49,791 nucleotides of DNA from Acidimicrobiales bacterium (GTDB taxonomy: Bacteria; Actinomycetota; Acidimicrobiia; Acidimicrobiales; Iamiaceae). The translations under genes were made by a program, and so were the position numbers. The stretch spans positions 1-49,791 of the forward strand of contig JAOBWM010000087.1 of NCBI GenBank assembly GCA_025463365.1, in the 5' to 3' direction. Numbering within the stretch: position 1 is the first letter of the stretch; every line of letters starts with the position of its first letter. Positions 35,872-43,916 of this stretch are shown piece by piece. A model generated the notes under the pieces. The model had not been told where the DNA came from and did no database searches. It saw nothing but the letters and a program-made list of their open reading frames with translations.

Positions 35872-36065
35872 TGCGCATCAAGCTCGACAACGAGAAGTGC
35901 CAGGGCCACGGCCGCTGCTACGCCCTCGCTCCGGACCTGTTCGACGCGGACGACGAGGGCTACGCGGTCCTCCTCGTGTCGGGCGATGTCCCCGCAGACC
36001 AGGAAGCCCTCGCCACCCTCGCCGCCGACAACTGCCCCGAGTACGCCATCACCATCGAAGCCTGA
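35871..36065 (+). CDS. Small iron-sulfur ferredoxin with CX2HX2C motif
   Basis: 64 aa, the size of P450-linked ferredoxins. Ligand candidates are Cys10, Cys16 and Cys55 (CP motif). The middle position of the usual CX2CX2C is His13 (CQGHGRC). His variants of this kind are known among actinobacterial P450 ferredoxins and usually imply a [3Fe-4S] cluster. It passes electrons to the P450 encoded immediately upstream, with which it overlaps by one base. No ferredoxin reductase gene is present in the window. Confidence 0.95.
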   Translation: MRIKLDNEKCQGHGRCYALAPDLFDADDEGYAVLLVSGDVPADQEALATLAADNCPEYAITIEA

Positions 36066-36102
36066 ACCCGCCCCGGCTCCCGCCGGGCGTTAGAAAACCC
36101 CG

Positions 36103-36558
36103 ATGGCCGAGCGGGACGCCGACACGATCCATTCGGAGCGCCGGACCCACTACGACGCCGCGCCCGAGGAGATCTGGGCTGCGATCGAGCGACTCCCGCA
36201 GTACCGGTCGTGGTGGCCGTGGCTGCGTCGCTTCGACGCCGGCGGGCTGGCCGAGGGCGAGCGCTGGACCTGCACGGTTCGGCCACCGCTGCCGTACCAG
36301 GTGTCGTTCGAGCTGCTCCTCCACGATGTCGTCCCGGCCCGTTCGGTCGCCGCCACGATCGACGGTGACATCGCCGGCACGGCCCGCATCGAGCTGGCAC
36401 CGGCCGACGGCGGCACCGACCTGACGCTCGTGGCCGAGGTGCGCGCGGCCAGCGCGTTCCTGCGGCGCCTCGACCGGCTCGCCGGACCGGTCGCCCGGTA
36501 CGGCCACGACCACATCATCGACAAGGCCCTCGCCCAGTTCGCCGACCACGCCCTCTGA
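36103..36558 (+). CDS. SRPBCC (START/polyketide-cyclase-like) family protein
   Basis: 151 aa. It has the SRPBCC start (ERRTHYDAAPEEIWAAIERLPQYRSWWPWLRRFD) and a long C-terminal helix (LRRLDRLAGPVARYGHDHIIDKALAQFADHAL) that closes the hydrophobic cavity. The family binds hydrophobic ligands and includes aromatase/cyclases. Lying 37 bases after the ferredoxin on the same strand, it may belong to the P450 operon and carry or process its substrate. The function is inferred. Confidence 0.82.
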   Translation: MAERDADTIHSERRTHYDAAPEEIWAAIERLPQYRSWWPWLRRFDAGGLAEGERWTCTVRPPLPYQVSFELLLHDVVPARSVAATIDGDIAGTARIELAPADGGTDLTLVAEVRAASAFLRRLDRLAGPVARYGHDHIIDKALAQFADHAL

Positions 36559-36607
36559 CGACGGCCCGATCGCCCTCACCCCGGTCCGGGCCCGTGCCGC
36601 TGCTGGC

Positions 36608-37660
36608 TCAGCCGAGATCTTCCTGCAGGGTGGCGACCTTCGGGCCGGCGGCGTCGACGACCTGCTTCAGGCGGTCGAGTCCGGTGTCGTCACCCTTCAG
36701 CTCGGAGTCGAAGAAGGCCACCGTCGTGTCGAGGACGACCTTGCCGGCGGGGCTGCCCTCACCCACGACGAAGGCCGGCACGTGGCCCTGGCCCGGGAGG
36801 GACACCTCGACCTTGGGCGTGCCCACGGCGCGGTAGACGCCGGCGGCCGAGACGTAGGGGACCGTGCCGTCGTCGGTCCCGTGGACGATCAGCAACGGCA
36901 GGTGCTCGGCGGCCTTGGCGACGTGGAACGGCCGGGTGAGCGGCACCAGCACGCCCGACCACTCGGCCACCGCCTTCGCCCGCTTCTCGGCGCAGCACGG
37001 GTCGTATCCCGCGGTGATCGAGGTCACCGCGCCCAGCGAGTGGCCGGCCAGGCCGATCTCGTCGGGGTCGATCAGGCCGTGCAGGTAGCCGTCGGCGTCG
37101 TTCGCGGCGAGGGCCTGGTCGATCACGAACGGGATGTCCCCCTTGGCCTGGTTCGGCATGTCGGTGACGACGGCACCGCCCGGGGTGTTGCGGTTCGACA
37201 GTGGATAGGTCGGTGCCACGACCACGTACCCGGCCGAGGCGATGACCCGCAACGACTGCGCATACTCGGGTCCCTGCGACGTCACGCCGTGGGAGAACAC
37301 GACGAGCGGGAACGGACCCTTGGCGGGCGGAGCATCGTCGACCTGGGCGGTGGACGATCCTGCCCCCTTCGCCGGGTAGAGGACCAGGGCGGGAAGCGTG
37401 CGGTCGGGCTTGGCAGGCTCCTTGCCATTTGCGTTGGTGGCGCGCGTCTTGTCGACCCACACCTCGCTGTGGGCCCCGACGGCATAGGTGCCGATCTTGG
37501 CGGCACCTGGCGCCTTCGCCGTTGCCTGGCGGGATGCCGACGTGGTCGTCGAACCACCGTCGGAGGATGCCGACGAGCACCCTGCCAGCGTGAGCGCGAA
37601 CAGCACCGCCACCGCCGTCGCGATACGCCGCACCATCGTCTGATCGGACCCGAACCGCAT
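36608..37660 (-). CDS. Alpha/beta-hydrolase lipoprotein (dienelactone/PET-hydrolase-like group)
   Basis: 350 aa. A signal peptide with LAGC (Cys28) marks a lipoprotein. The hydrolase core has [11 protein letters not shown], the nucleophile elbow [20 protein letters not shown] and GQGHVPAF. The overall pattern fits platelet-activating-factor acetylhydrolase/cutinase-like alpha/beta hydrolases. It is probably an extracellular esterase; substrate unknown. The start is the ATG at 37660. The gene is divergent from the cold shock gene, with a 223-bp spacer. Confidence 0.85.
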   Translation of the reverse strand: MRFGSDQTMVRRIATAVAVLFALTLAGCSSASSDGGSTTTSASRQATAKAPGAAKIGTYAVGAHSEVWVDKTRATNANGKEPAKPDRTLPALVLYPAKGAGSSTAQVDDAPPAKGPFPLVVFSHGVTSQGPEYAQSLRVIASAGYVVVAPTYPLSNRNTPGGAVVTDMPNQAKGDIPFVIDQALAANDADGYLHGLIDPDEIGLAGHSLGAVTSITAGYDPCCAEKRAKAVAEWSGVLVPLTRPFHVAKAAEHLPLLIVHGTDDGTVPYVSAAGVYRAVGTPKVEVSLPGQGHVPAFVVGEGSPAGKVVLDTTVAFFDSELKGDDTGLDRLKQVVDAAGPKVATLQEDLG

Positions 37661-37883
37661 GCCTGCTCCCCGACTGCGACGCCCGGTGGCGCTCAGCGGC
37701 AACGTTCTACTTCCCCGCGACCCACCGCATCGGGCACCGCATCCAACGCCCGAAGAAACCCGGTGCAACCAGGCCGAACGAGGCGGACCGACACGAAAAC
37801 CTGTGCACCCTCGATTCTTTCTGTACGCTTGTCGGCGAGGGCATCCCGAACCTGGGGTGCCCCGTTTTGAAACGGATAATCAA

Positions 37884-38084
37884 ATGGCTACAGGCACTGT
37901 GAAGTTCTTCAACGCTGAGAAGGGCTTCGGCTTCATCTCCCGTGAAGGCGCGGACGACGTGTTCGTGCACTTCTCCAACATCCAGGGCGACGGTTACAAG
38001 TCGCTCGACGAGGGCCAGAACGTCGAGTTCGACGTGGCTCCGGGCCGGAAGGGCGAAGAAGCCCAGAACGTTCGCGTGATCTGA
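37884..38084 (+). CDS. cspA: Cold shock protein, CspA family
   Basis: 66 aa, a single cold-shock OB fold. The RNA-binding motifs are KGFGFI (RNP1) and VFVHF (RNP2). It is an RNA chaperone that melts mRNA structure. The stretch before the gene (37790-37883) is AT-rich for this genome and probably holds the promoter and a leader of the type that regulates csp genes. I found no sure -35/-10 pair. A strong UUCG-loop terminator follows. Confidence 0.97.
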   Translation: MATGTVKFFNAEKGFGFISREGADDVFVHFSNIQGDGYKSLDEGQNVEFDVAPGRKGEEAQNVRVI

Positions 38085-38105
38085 CCTTCCCGGTCTGATT
38101 GCAAG

Positions 38106-38137
38106 GAGAGCCGTCGGCTTCGGCCGGCGGCTCTTCT
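38106..38137 (+). terminator. Rho-independent terminator of the cold shock gene
   Basis: GAGCCGTCGGC (38108-38118) pairs with GCCGGCGGCTC (38123-38133) around a TTCG tetraloop, with one G-U pair, followed by TTCTCGTTCT. It lies about 20 bp after the stop codon. Confidence 0.85.
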
Positions 38138-38165
38138 CGTTCTGGCCGGATCAGCCGACCCCTAG

Positions 38166-39179
38166 CTAGGCGCCGTGCTCGGACCGGCGGCGGTACTCGG
38201 CGGAGAGGGCGTCGAGCGTCTCGCGGCTCGTGAAGTGGGGCGTCCAGCCGAGATGGCGTCGTGCCTGGGTCGTGTCCATCACGACGGACGTCCGCGAGGT
38301 GTGGATCCACTCGGTCATCGCCGGCAGGCCCGGGAGGCGGGCGATGGCCGCCGAGGCCACTCGTGCGACCCCCAGGGGCACCGGTACGCCGCGGCCGCCG
38401 AACGCCGCGGCCACCTCCGACAGGCTGACCTCGCCGGCGCCGGCCAGGTTGTAGGCGCCCGCCGGGCCACGGCCCACCGCGGCGGCCGCGATGGCAGAGG
38501 CCACGTCGTCGTGGTGGACGAGCTGCATCGGCACACCCGGGTCGGGGATCACCTTCACGGCGCCGATCACCGAGGCGGCTGGACGGAACGCACCGGGCAG
38601 CAGGTCGGCGAGCTGCTCCCACGGCATCGAATCGGCGAGCATCGTGGCGCGGGGCCCAGCCACGACGCATGGCCGCAGCACGTACACCTCGAGGTCCGAC
38701 CCGTCGGTCACCTCGGCGAGCACCGCCTCGCATTCGGCCTTCTGTTCGGAGTAGTAGTGCTCGGGCGATCCGCGCGTGGGGACGTCCTCGGTGAGCGGGA
38801 GGGGGTTGGCGTCGTGGTACCCGTAGGCCGCGACCGACGACGTGTAGACGAGCCGCTTGGTCTTCGGCGACCAGGTGGACGCCTCGAACACGTTGCGGGT
38901 GCCTTCGAGGTTGATCCGCCGGCTTTCCTCCCGCGACCCCATGATCAAGAAGGCGAGGTGGACCACCACGTCGGCCTCGGTCACCAGGCGGTCGACGGCG
39001 TCCTTGTCGAGGATGTCGCCCTGGCGGTACTCCGTCTTGGTCCACCCGGCCGCGCTGGCGTCGAACGGCTTGCGGGCCATCCCCAGGATGCGCTCGACCT
39101 CCGGCTCGCGCTCGAGCGCGTCGACCGCCGACTGCCCGATCTCCCCGGTGGGGCCCGTCACCGCGACCGTGAGTGCCAT
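38166..39179 (-). CDS. NAD-dependent epimerase/dehydratase (extended SDR)
   Basis: 337 aa. The dinucleotide motif is TGPTGEIG (8-15). Catalytic residues are Ser115 in YTSS and Tyr143-x3-Lys147 (YSEQK). The substrate half ends at HLGWTP. Extended SDRs act on nucleotide sugars or related ketones and alcohols; the substrate is not predictable. The ATG at 39179 is the first methionine of the conserved start. It converges on the cspA terminator. Confidence 0.9.
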   Translation of the reverse strand: MALTVAVTGPTGEIGQSAVDALEREPEVERILGMARKPFDASAAGWTKTEYRQGDILDKDAVDRLVTEADVVVHLAFLIMGSREESRRINLEGTRNVFEASTWSPKTKRLVYTSSVAAYGYHDANPLPLTEDVPTRGSPEHYYSEQKAECEAVLAEVTDGSDLEVYVLRPCVVAGPRATMLADSMPWEQLADLLPGAFRPAASVIGAVKVIPDPGVPMQLVHHDDVASAIAAAAVGRGPAGAYNLAGAGEVSLSEVAAAFGGRGVPVPLGVARVASAAIARLPGLPAMTEWIHTSRTSVVMDTTQARRHLGWTPHFTSRETLDALSAEYRRRSEHGA

Positions 39180-39302
39180 CCGCCCTTGCTTACCCGCTGC
39201 CGCGCCGTCGAAGTCGAGCGACGTCGATCGCGGCTTGACGACCCGTCTCCGGCCGAGCCCTGCCCCGCAGCCGGGTCGAAGCGTCGCGGTAACGTTGCGC
39301 CC

Positions 39303-39650
39303 ATGGTCGTCATTGTCGAGGTGATCTGCCCTTCGTCGCCGCGGCCACCGCCAGGAACACCGGTGCTCGTGCAGGTGAGTGACACGGCGCTGGCCGACAC
39401 GGAGGCACCACTCGTCGGGGCCGCCACCGCCGAAGTGGTCGGCAGTGGCTCGTCTTGGTTGGTCACCGTGGAGTTGGAGCTCGACGAGGAGGCCATCGCG
39501 CCGTCGAGCCGGCTCACGGTCTTCGCACACGCTGACGTCGACCGGGACGGCAAGATGTCATCCGGTGACTTCCTCACCACGCAGTCCTTCCCGCTCGAGC
39601 TGGCGTCGATCGGCGAGACGCGGACGCAGGTGTCCGTCGTACAGATCTGA
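39303..39650 (+). CDS. YbaY-like small beta-barrel protein
   Basis: 115 aa. The segment PGTPVLVQVSDTALADTEAPLVGA and the later LTVFAHADVDRDGKMSSGDFLTTQSFPL match the YbaY/YscW-type lipoprotein domain, but there is no signal peptide or lipobox. The DVDRDGKMSSGD stretch also looks like a calcium-binding loop. It is the gene before the peptide N-methyltransferase on the same strand (93-bp gap), so it may belong to the same locus. Function unknown. Confidence 0.7.
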   Translation: MVVIVEVICPSSPRPPPGTPVLVQVSDTALADTEAPLVGAATAEVVGSGSSWLVTVELELDEEAIAPSSRLTVFAHADVDRDGKMSSGDFLTTQSFPLELASIGETRTQVSVVQI

Positions 39651-39679
39651 CCCGCGCTGGCGGATCCACCACGAGGCGC

Positions 39680-39713
39680 TTGACATCGCCGTCGCGATCG
39701 TGGTGAGTGGTAC
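39680..39713 (+). promoter_or_regulatory. Possible promoter of the N-methyltransferase gene
   Basis: A perfect -35 hexamer TTGACA lies at 39680-39685. No strong -10 box follows: GTGAGT at 17-base spacing and TGGTAC at longer spacing are the candidates. If real, the methyltransferase has its own start site about 25-30 nt before its ATG. Confidence 0.35.
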
Positions 39714-39743
39714 ACGTCGAGACCTCGGATCGACGGGAGCAGG

Positions 39744-40571
39744 ATGGAACGCGACGAGGAACTCACCTCGGTGGCGCAGGCTGCCGTCCGGCTCATCGAA
39801 GCGCTTGGGATCGCCGTGCCGCCCGGCGGTTCGCTCACGGTCGCCGGCACCGGCATCCGAGCCATCACCCAGCTGACGGTCGAATCCCTTGCCGCGATGG
39901 CAGGAGCCGAGGTGCTGCTCCACGTCATCGGGGATCCGACCCAGGAAGACGCGATCAAGGCGATCAACCCGGTCGCCGAGACGCTCACGATGTACTACGG
40001 CGAGGGCCTCGAACGCACCCACACCTATGAGGCGATGGTGCAGCACATCCTCGCCGAGGTGATGGCCGGAAAGCGCGTCGTCGCCGCGTTCTACGGTCAC
40101 CCCGGCGTCTGCACCTATCCCACCCACGAATCGGTTCGCCGCGCTCGCGCAGCGGGCCTACCAGCACGGATGCTTCCGGCCGTGTCAGCCGAGGACTGCC
40201 TGTTCGCCGACCTTGGCGTCGACCCGGAGGACGGTGGCTGCCATTCCTACGAAGCCACCGACTTCGTCTTTCGGCGCCGGCTGATCGATCCGCTGGCGCA
40301 CCTGCTCCTGTGGCAGGTCGGCACCCTCGGCAACTGGACCTACGAGTCGAACGGCTACGACCTCTCCTCGTTCCCCAACCTCGTCGATCGGCTGGCACGC
40401 GCGTACCCTCCGAGCCACCCGGTGACCATCTACGAGGCGCCGTTCGCTCCCACGGGAGTCGCCCGTGCGCTTCGTGTCCCGATCACCAGCCTGCGCGCCG
40501 AACAGATGACGCCGGCCAGCACCCTCTACATCCCGCCGGTGCCTCCTGACACCTCTCCAAGCATCTGGTGA
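39744..40571 (+). CDS. Borosin-type peptide backbone N-methyltransferase (stand-alone)
   Basis: 275 aa, tetrapyrrole-methylase fold. Segments LTVAGTGIRAITQLT, FYGHPGV, ARMLPAVSAEDCLFADL and YEATDF closely follow the OphMA-like enzymes that methylate peptide-bond nitrogens in borosins. Tyr85, Arg91 and Tyr95 have the same spacing as the OphMA active-site Tyr66, Arg72 and Tyr76. In fused borosins the chain continues past the STLYIPP segment into a clasp and core peptide. Here it stops 15 residues after it, so the enzyme should act in trans on a separate substrate, using SAM in the cytoplasm. The 3' end overlaps the convergent LanC-like gene by 46 bp. A different tetrapyrrole-type methylase is unlikely given these motifs. 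Confidence 0.9.
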   Translation: MERDEELTSVAQAAVRLIEALGIAVPPGGSLTVAGTGIRAITQLTVESLAAMAGAEVLLHVIGDPTQEDAIKAINPVAETLTMYYGEGLERTHTYEAMVQHILAEVMAGKRVVAAFYGHPGVCTYPTHESVRRARAAGLPARMLPAVSAEDCLFADLGVDPEDGGCHSYEATDFVFRRRLIDPLAHLLLWQVGTLGNWTYESNGYDLSSFPNLVDRLARAYPPSHPVTIYEAPFAPTGVARALRVPITSLRAEQMTPASTLYIPPVPPDTSPSIW

Positions 40572-41824
40572 CGAGGGACGGACAGGATGGGCGGAAGGGC
40601 CGGGCTGGTGATGGCATCTGGATCGTGCAGGCGAGCCAGCACCACTGCCGTTCCCGCGAGCCCGTGGAGCAGCGAGGGGTTGTGCGCTCCCACAGCGATG
40701 CCGCAGCCGTAGCGCCCGCCCGACCGACCGGCGGTCACCATCGCGGCGCCGACCCGCCGCGCCGCCGCCGTATGTGCCGGTTCGTCGAGTAGCGATCCGG
40801 CGAGCAGCAGCAGTTCGACGACGCCGGAGGTGCCGTGGCACATCGACGCATCAGCGTCCGGCCCCGCCGCCAATCGGCTGCGGACGAGCTCGATCGCCGC
40901 CGTGGCGTCGGCGAGAAGTGGGAGGTCGCGGTGGCCGGTCGATGCCGCGATGCGGGCGATGCCGATGCCGGCCGCGCCGCGACACCACGACGATGCCGGC
41001 ACGCGCTGCTCGGGGCGCCACGGGTGGGCGTCGTCGGTGAACCAGCCGACGCCGGGCTCCAGCACCGCGCGCTCGCTCACGAACCCGCGAAGCGCAGCCG
41101 ACCGGAAGTCGGCCTCGCCCACCGCGTCGGCGGCGGCCGAGAGCACCAGGCCGATGCCGGACAGGCCGCGGGCCAAGCCCGTCGGCACCGCTCCGCTCGT
41201 GTCGTGTTCGAACGCGCGCAGCCGGTCCGGGACCGCGTCGGCGGCCGCCCCCGCGACCCGCGCCGCGACCTCCGTCGCTCGGTCACCATCGACGAGCGGC
41301 GCCAAGGCCAGCAGACCGGCGATCACTCCGCATTCGCCGCCGACGAGTGACCAATCGCGACGCTCGGCCGGCCGCGAGGCCGCGGCGCCCACGAAGGCCA
41401 GCGCAGCACGTTCTCCCGCCGCCACCAACTGGGCGTCGTCGAGGGCCCGCCCAGCGTCGATCGCCGCCCACGCCACGCCACTTGCCCCGTGGTACCAGTC
41501 CAGGCGGTCGGCGCCCAGGAGGGTGGGGACCCGCGCCAGGCTGTGACGGAACGCCGCCACGGCCCCACGGGCGAGCGCACGGTCCCCGCCGGCGATCTCG
41601 GCGAGGCGGGCAAGCACCCAGCCCACGCCGGCCGTACCGGCGCCGAGGTCGCCTTCGAGGGTGGCGACCGTTGCTTGCCACCGCCCGTCCACGAACGCGT
41701 ACGAATCGGTCAGCCAGGTCGCCCGACCGTCGTGTTCGATCGCGCCACCAACGAGCGACCGCCCGATCTGCACGGCCTCGTCGAGGAAACGAGACGATGG
41801 CATGTCGTCGGCTGCGCTCACCAT
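40526..41824 (-). CDS. LanC-like lanthionine cyclase family protein
   Basis: 432 aa. It shows the repeating (alpha/alpha) barrel pattern with GxxG turns (GDLGAGTAGVG, YHGASGVAWA, GECGVIAGLL, GLSGIGL). All zinc ligands are present: Cys281 in SWCRGAAG, and Cys329-His330 in CHGTSG. His387 lies in the last turn (HGLAG). In lanthipeptide pathways LanC adds Cys thiols to dehydrated residues. It is the last gene of the operon: its ATG at 41824 precedes a GTG at 41821 that overlaps the HopA1 gene stop. Because the ligands are intact, catalysis is plausible; the partner substrate is not known. Eukaryote-like LanCL activity (glutathione addition) is an alternative. Confidence 0.9.
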   Translation of the reverse strand: MVSAADDMPSSRFLDEAVQIGRSLVGGAIEHDGRATWLTDSYAFVDGRWQATVATLEGDLGAGTAGVGWVLARLAEIAGGDRALARGAVAAFRHSLARVPTLLGADRLDWYHGASGVAWAAIDAGRALDDAQLVAAGERAALAFVGAAASRPAERRDWSLVGGECGVIAGLLALAPLVDGDRATEVAARVAGAAADAVPDRLRAFEHDTSGAVPTGLARGLSGIGLVLSAAADAVGEADFRSAALRGFVSERAVLEPGVGWFTDDAHPWRPEQRVPASSWCRGAAGIGIARIAASTGHRDLPLLADATAAIELVRSRLAAGPDADASMCHGTSGVVELLLLAGSLLDEPAHTAAARRVGAAMVTAGRSGGRYGCGIAVGAHNPSLLHGLAGTAVVLARLHDPDAITSPALPPILSVPRHQMLGEVSGGTGGM

Positions 41825-42765
41825 GCGGCGAGCCTCTCCGGTGTCGAGTCGATCGCCTGGTACGGCCGCACGGGGTCGATGCCGTTCGCCAGCAGCCGCT
41901 CGGTCACCACGTCGAGCACGGCGGCGTCGTCGACGACCCCTCGGGATGCGGCGGTCAGCAGGCCGTCGGCGACCGCATGCACCCGGCTCTGGCCGAAGCT
42001 CTGTCCGTTCCCTGGATCCTCGGCGAGCGCAGCTCCGGGTCCCAATGCGAGCGTCAGCGGGGGGATCGTCGGTCGCAGCCGGTGGCTGAGCCGATCATGG
42101 ATGTGGCGCAGCCCAGCCTGTGTCGCCCGCCACGCTTCGAGACCGAGGTAGAGCACGCACGAATCAACCCGGTCGAACAGGGCACCAGCCACCGGGCACT
42201 TCAGCGTGTACGGCTCGTTCGAACCTTCCATCAACTCGGTCACCAATCCCACCAGCGACGGCGCGGTGACGACAGGACAGTTCCAGTAGACGCGCACGAG
42301 GTCGCGCTCAGGTGCCGGCCCGATCGAGGCGCTCGTCACCCACCAGCCGTCGCCGTTGACCACGTCACGACGGCGCGAGACCGCCAACGCCGCACCCATC
42401 CGCAGGGGTGTCCCGGGATGGGCCACGTCGACGAAATCGCCGGAGGTGATCTCGACGTACTCCCCGGCGCGCATGGCCATGGCGACACCGTCTGGGCGAG
42501 CCGAGACTGCCGTCCATCCGGGCTCCAACCGGGGGGTGGCGGCATGAGCGGCGCGCAGCCGGGCGGTGAGGGTCGGCCAGCCGCTCTCATCCGCGTGGCG
42601 GTCCGCGCCGTAGGTGCCGGCGTGTGCGAACCAATCGGTGTACAGCAGCTGCTCGAGTGCCTCGAGCCGGTCCTCCGAAGGGCTTCCAGGTGCGCCGCCC
42701 GGCACCGAAGCTGCCAGGCGACCGGCGGCGAGGACGTCGCTACGAAACGCCGGGCTCAAGGTCAC
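41818..42765 (-). CDS. HopA1-family protein, predicted phospho-Ser/Thr lyase component
   Basis: 315 aa. The HopA1-family core is visible as RVYWNCP, EPYTLKCP (185-191), DSCVLYLGLEAW (201-212) and GNGQSFGQSRVHAVADGLL (252-270). The family is named for a Pseudomonas effector. In thioamitide and class V lanthipeptide clusters a HopA1 protein works with an APH-like kinase, and the pair is thought to phosphorylate and then eliminate Ser/Thr. The start is GTG at 42765, overlapping the APH gene stop as GTGA. An upstream ATG at 42849 lies inside that gene and was not used. It is coupled to the LanC-like gene downstream. Confidence 0.85.
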   Translation of the reverse strand: MTLSPAFRSDVLAAGRLAASVPGGAPGSPSEDRLEALEQLLYTDWFAHAGTYGADRHADESGWPTLTARLRAAHAATPRLEPGWTAVSARPDGVAMAMRAGEYVEITSGDFVDVAHPGTPLRMGAALAVSRRRDVVNGDGWWVTSASIGPAPERDLVRVYWNCPVVTAPSLVGLVTELMEGSNEPYTLKCPVAGALFDRVDSCVLYLGLEAWRATQAGLRHIHDRLSHRLRPTIPPLTLALGPGAALAEDPGNGQSFGQSRVHAVADGLLTAASRGVVDDAAVLDVVTERLLANGIDPVRPYQAIDSTPERLAAW

Positions 42766-43898
42766 CCCGCGTCCGATCTGCTCGGCGCCGACGCGGCGAC
42801 GAGCCAGCGACCGATGCCGGCAGCATCGCCGAGGAGCACATCGATCCACGGTCGCAGCAGCGGTTCGACGGCGTCGACCTCGTCCCGCCCGGCGTAGCCG
42901 TATTCGACGAGCGTCTGCACGAGCCGAATCCCTGCAAATGCCACGCTTCGCTCGACCAGCGAGCCGAACCCGCCGGAGGTCCCCGCAGGAGCCTCGCTTT
43001 CGTATGCCTCGAGGAACCGACTGGCTGCCGTCAGCGGGTCGTACGTCGATCCGACGTTGGGCGCGGCCAGCGAGGCCAACACCAGATCACCGATCACCGA
43101 ACCGACGTCCCATGCCGGATCTCCCAGGCAGGCCAGCTCCCAGTCGACGAGCCACACCCTCGAATCCCGGGCGTCGAAGGCGGCGAGGACGTTCGACCAT
43201 CGCAGGTCACCATGGATGAGACTGCTCGCTCGCCACTTCGACGCCGCTCGTGCGAACGCCAGCCGCAGGCCCGGCGAGGACACCGATCGGAGGAGCACAT
43301 CGCGACACGCGGGTGGCAGCCAGTCGTACCCACCCCAGCTCTCGTCCAAGGCCGTCAGGAACCAGGGCGGCTCGCCGAGCGGCGGCGGTCGGACCCGGTG
43401 CGTGCAGGCCACGGCCCGTCCGTAGCTGGCAAGCGGCGACGGCGCCGCGGACGGCCCCTGGGCGCTCCATCCGGCCACGACCGACTCCGCGGTCAAGGTC
43501 GGAGTGCCGACGTCGTCGAGCACGATGAGCACGTCATCGTCAGAGACGACATGGCATCGAGGCATCACACCGGCGAGACCCGGGTCGGTTGCGGCGAGCC
43601 GATAGACCGCCGCTTCCGTCGCCAGGTCGCGCCCTTGACTGCCCACGGGATCGGCTCGCTTGACGAACAGCCGCCCGGTGTCGCCGACGTGGAGCCGGAA
43701 GGAACGGTGCGACATCGACGAATCGACCGCGACGACACCGAGATCGACGATGTCGGCGCCCGTGAGCACCCGCCGCTCGATCAGCTCGCGCAGGACCGAG
43801 GCCAGCGACGGCTGGTTGACGTCGGCGAGGGTCACGATGCAGGTCCGCTCACCCCGGTGCAGCGCCCCTTGCCGACGGGAGGTCGGCGGGCGGCTCAT
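42762..43898 (-). CDS. APH-fold phosphotransferase, predicted peptide Ser/Thr kinase
   Basis: 378 aa. The kinase core has Lys80 (LFVKRAD), the hinge region IVLDDVG, the catalytic loop HGDLRWSN (229-236) and the metal-binding VDWE (Asp252), all typical of aminoglycoside phosphotransferase-fold enzymes. Position next to HopA1 and LanC-like genes points to a peptide kinase as in thioamitide and lanthidin pathways, not a drug-resistance enzyme. The ATG at 43898 lies 18 bases after the astacin gene stop and lacks a strong ribosome site; a GTG at 43835 is an in-frame alternative. Confidence 0.85.
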   Translation of the reverse strand: MSRPPTSRRQGALHRGERTCIVTLADVNQPSLASVLRELIERRVLTGADIVDLGVVAVDSSMSHRSFRLHVGDTGRLFVKRADPVGSQGRDLATEAAVYRLAATDPGLAGVMPRCHVVSDDDVLIVLDDVGTPTLTAESVVAGWSAQGPSAAPSPLASYGRAVACTHRVRPPPLGEPPWFLTALDESWGGYDWLPPACRDVLLRSVSSPGLRLAFARAASKWRASSLIHGDLRWSNVLAAFDARDSRVWLVDWELACLGDPAWDVGSVIGDLVLASLAAPNVGSTYDPLTAASRFLEAYESEAPAGTSGGFGSLVERSVAFAGIRLVQTLVEYGYAGRDEVDAVEPLLRPWIDVLLGDAAGIGRWLVAASAPSRSDAG

Positions 43899-43916
43899 CG
43901 AGCTGCGGTGATCGGA

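Noticed and set aside
39744..40571. Fused borosin core at the methyltransferase C-terminus
   Set aside because: Only about 15 residues follow the conserved STLYIPP end of the domain, too short for a clasp plus core peptide.
42762..43898. Aminoglycoside resistance kinase
   Set aside because: The APH fold is generic; overlap with HopA1 and LanC-like genes argues for a peptide-modifying kinase.
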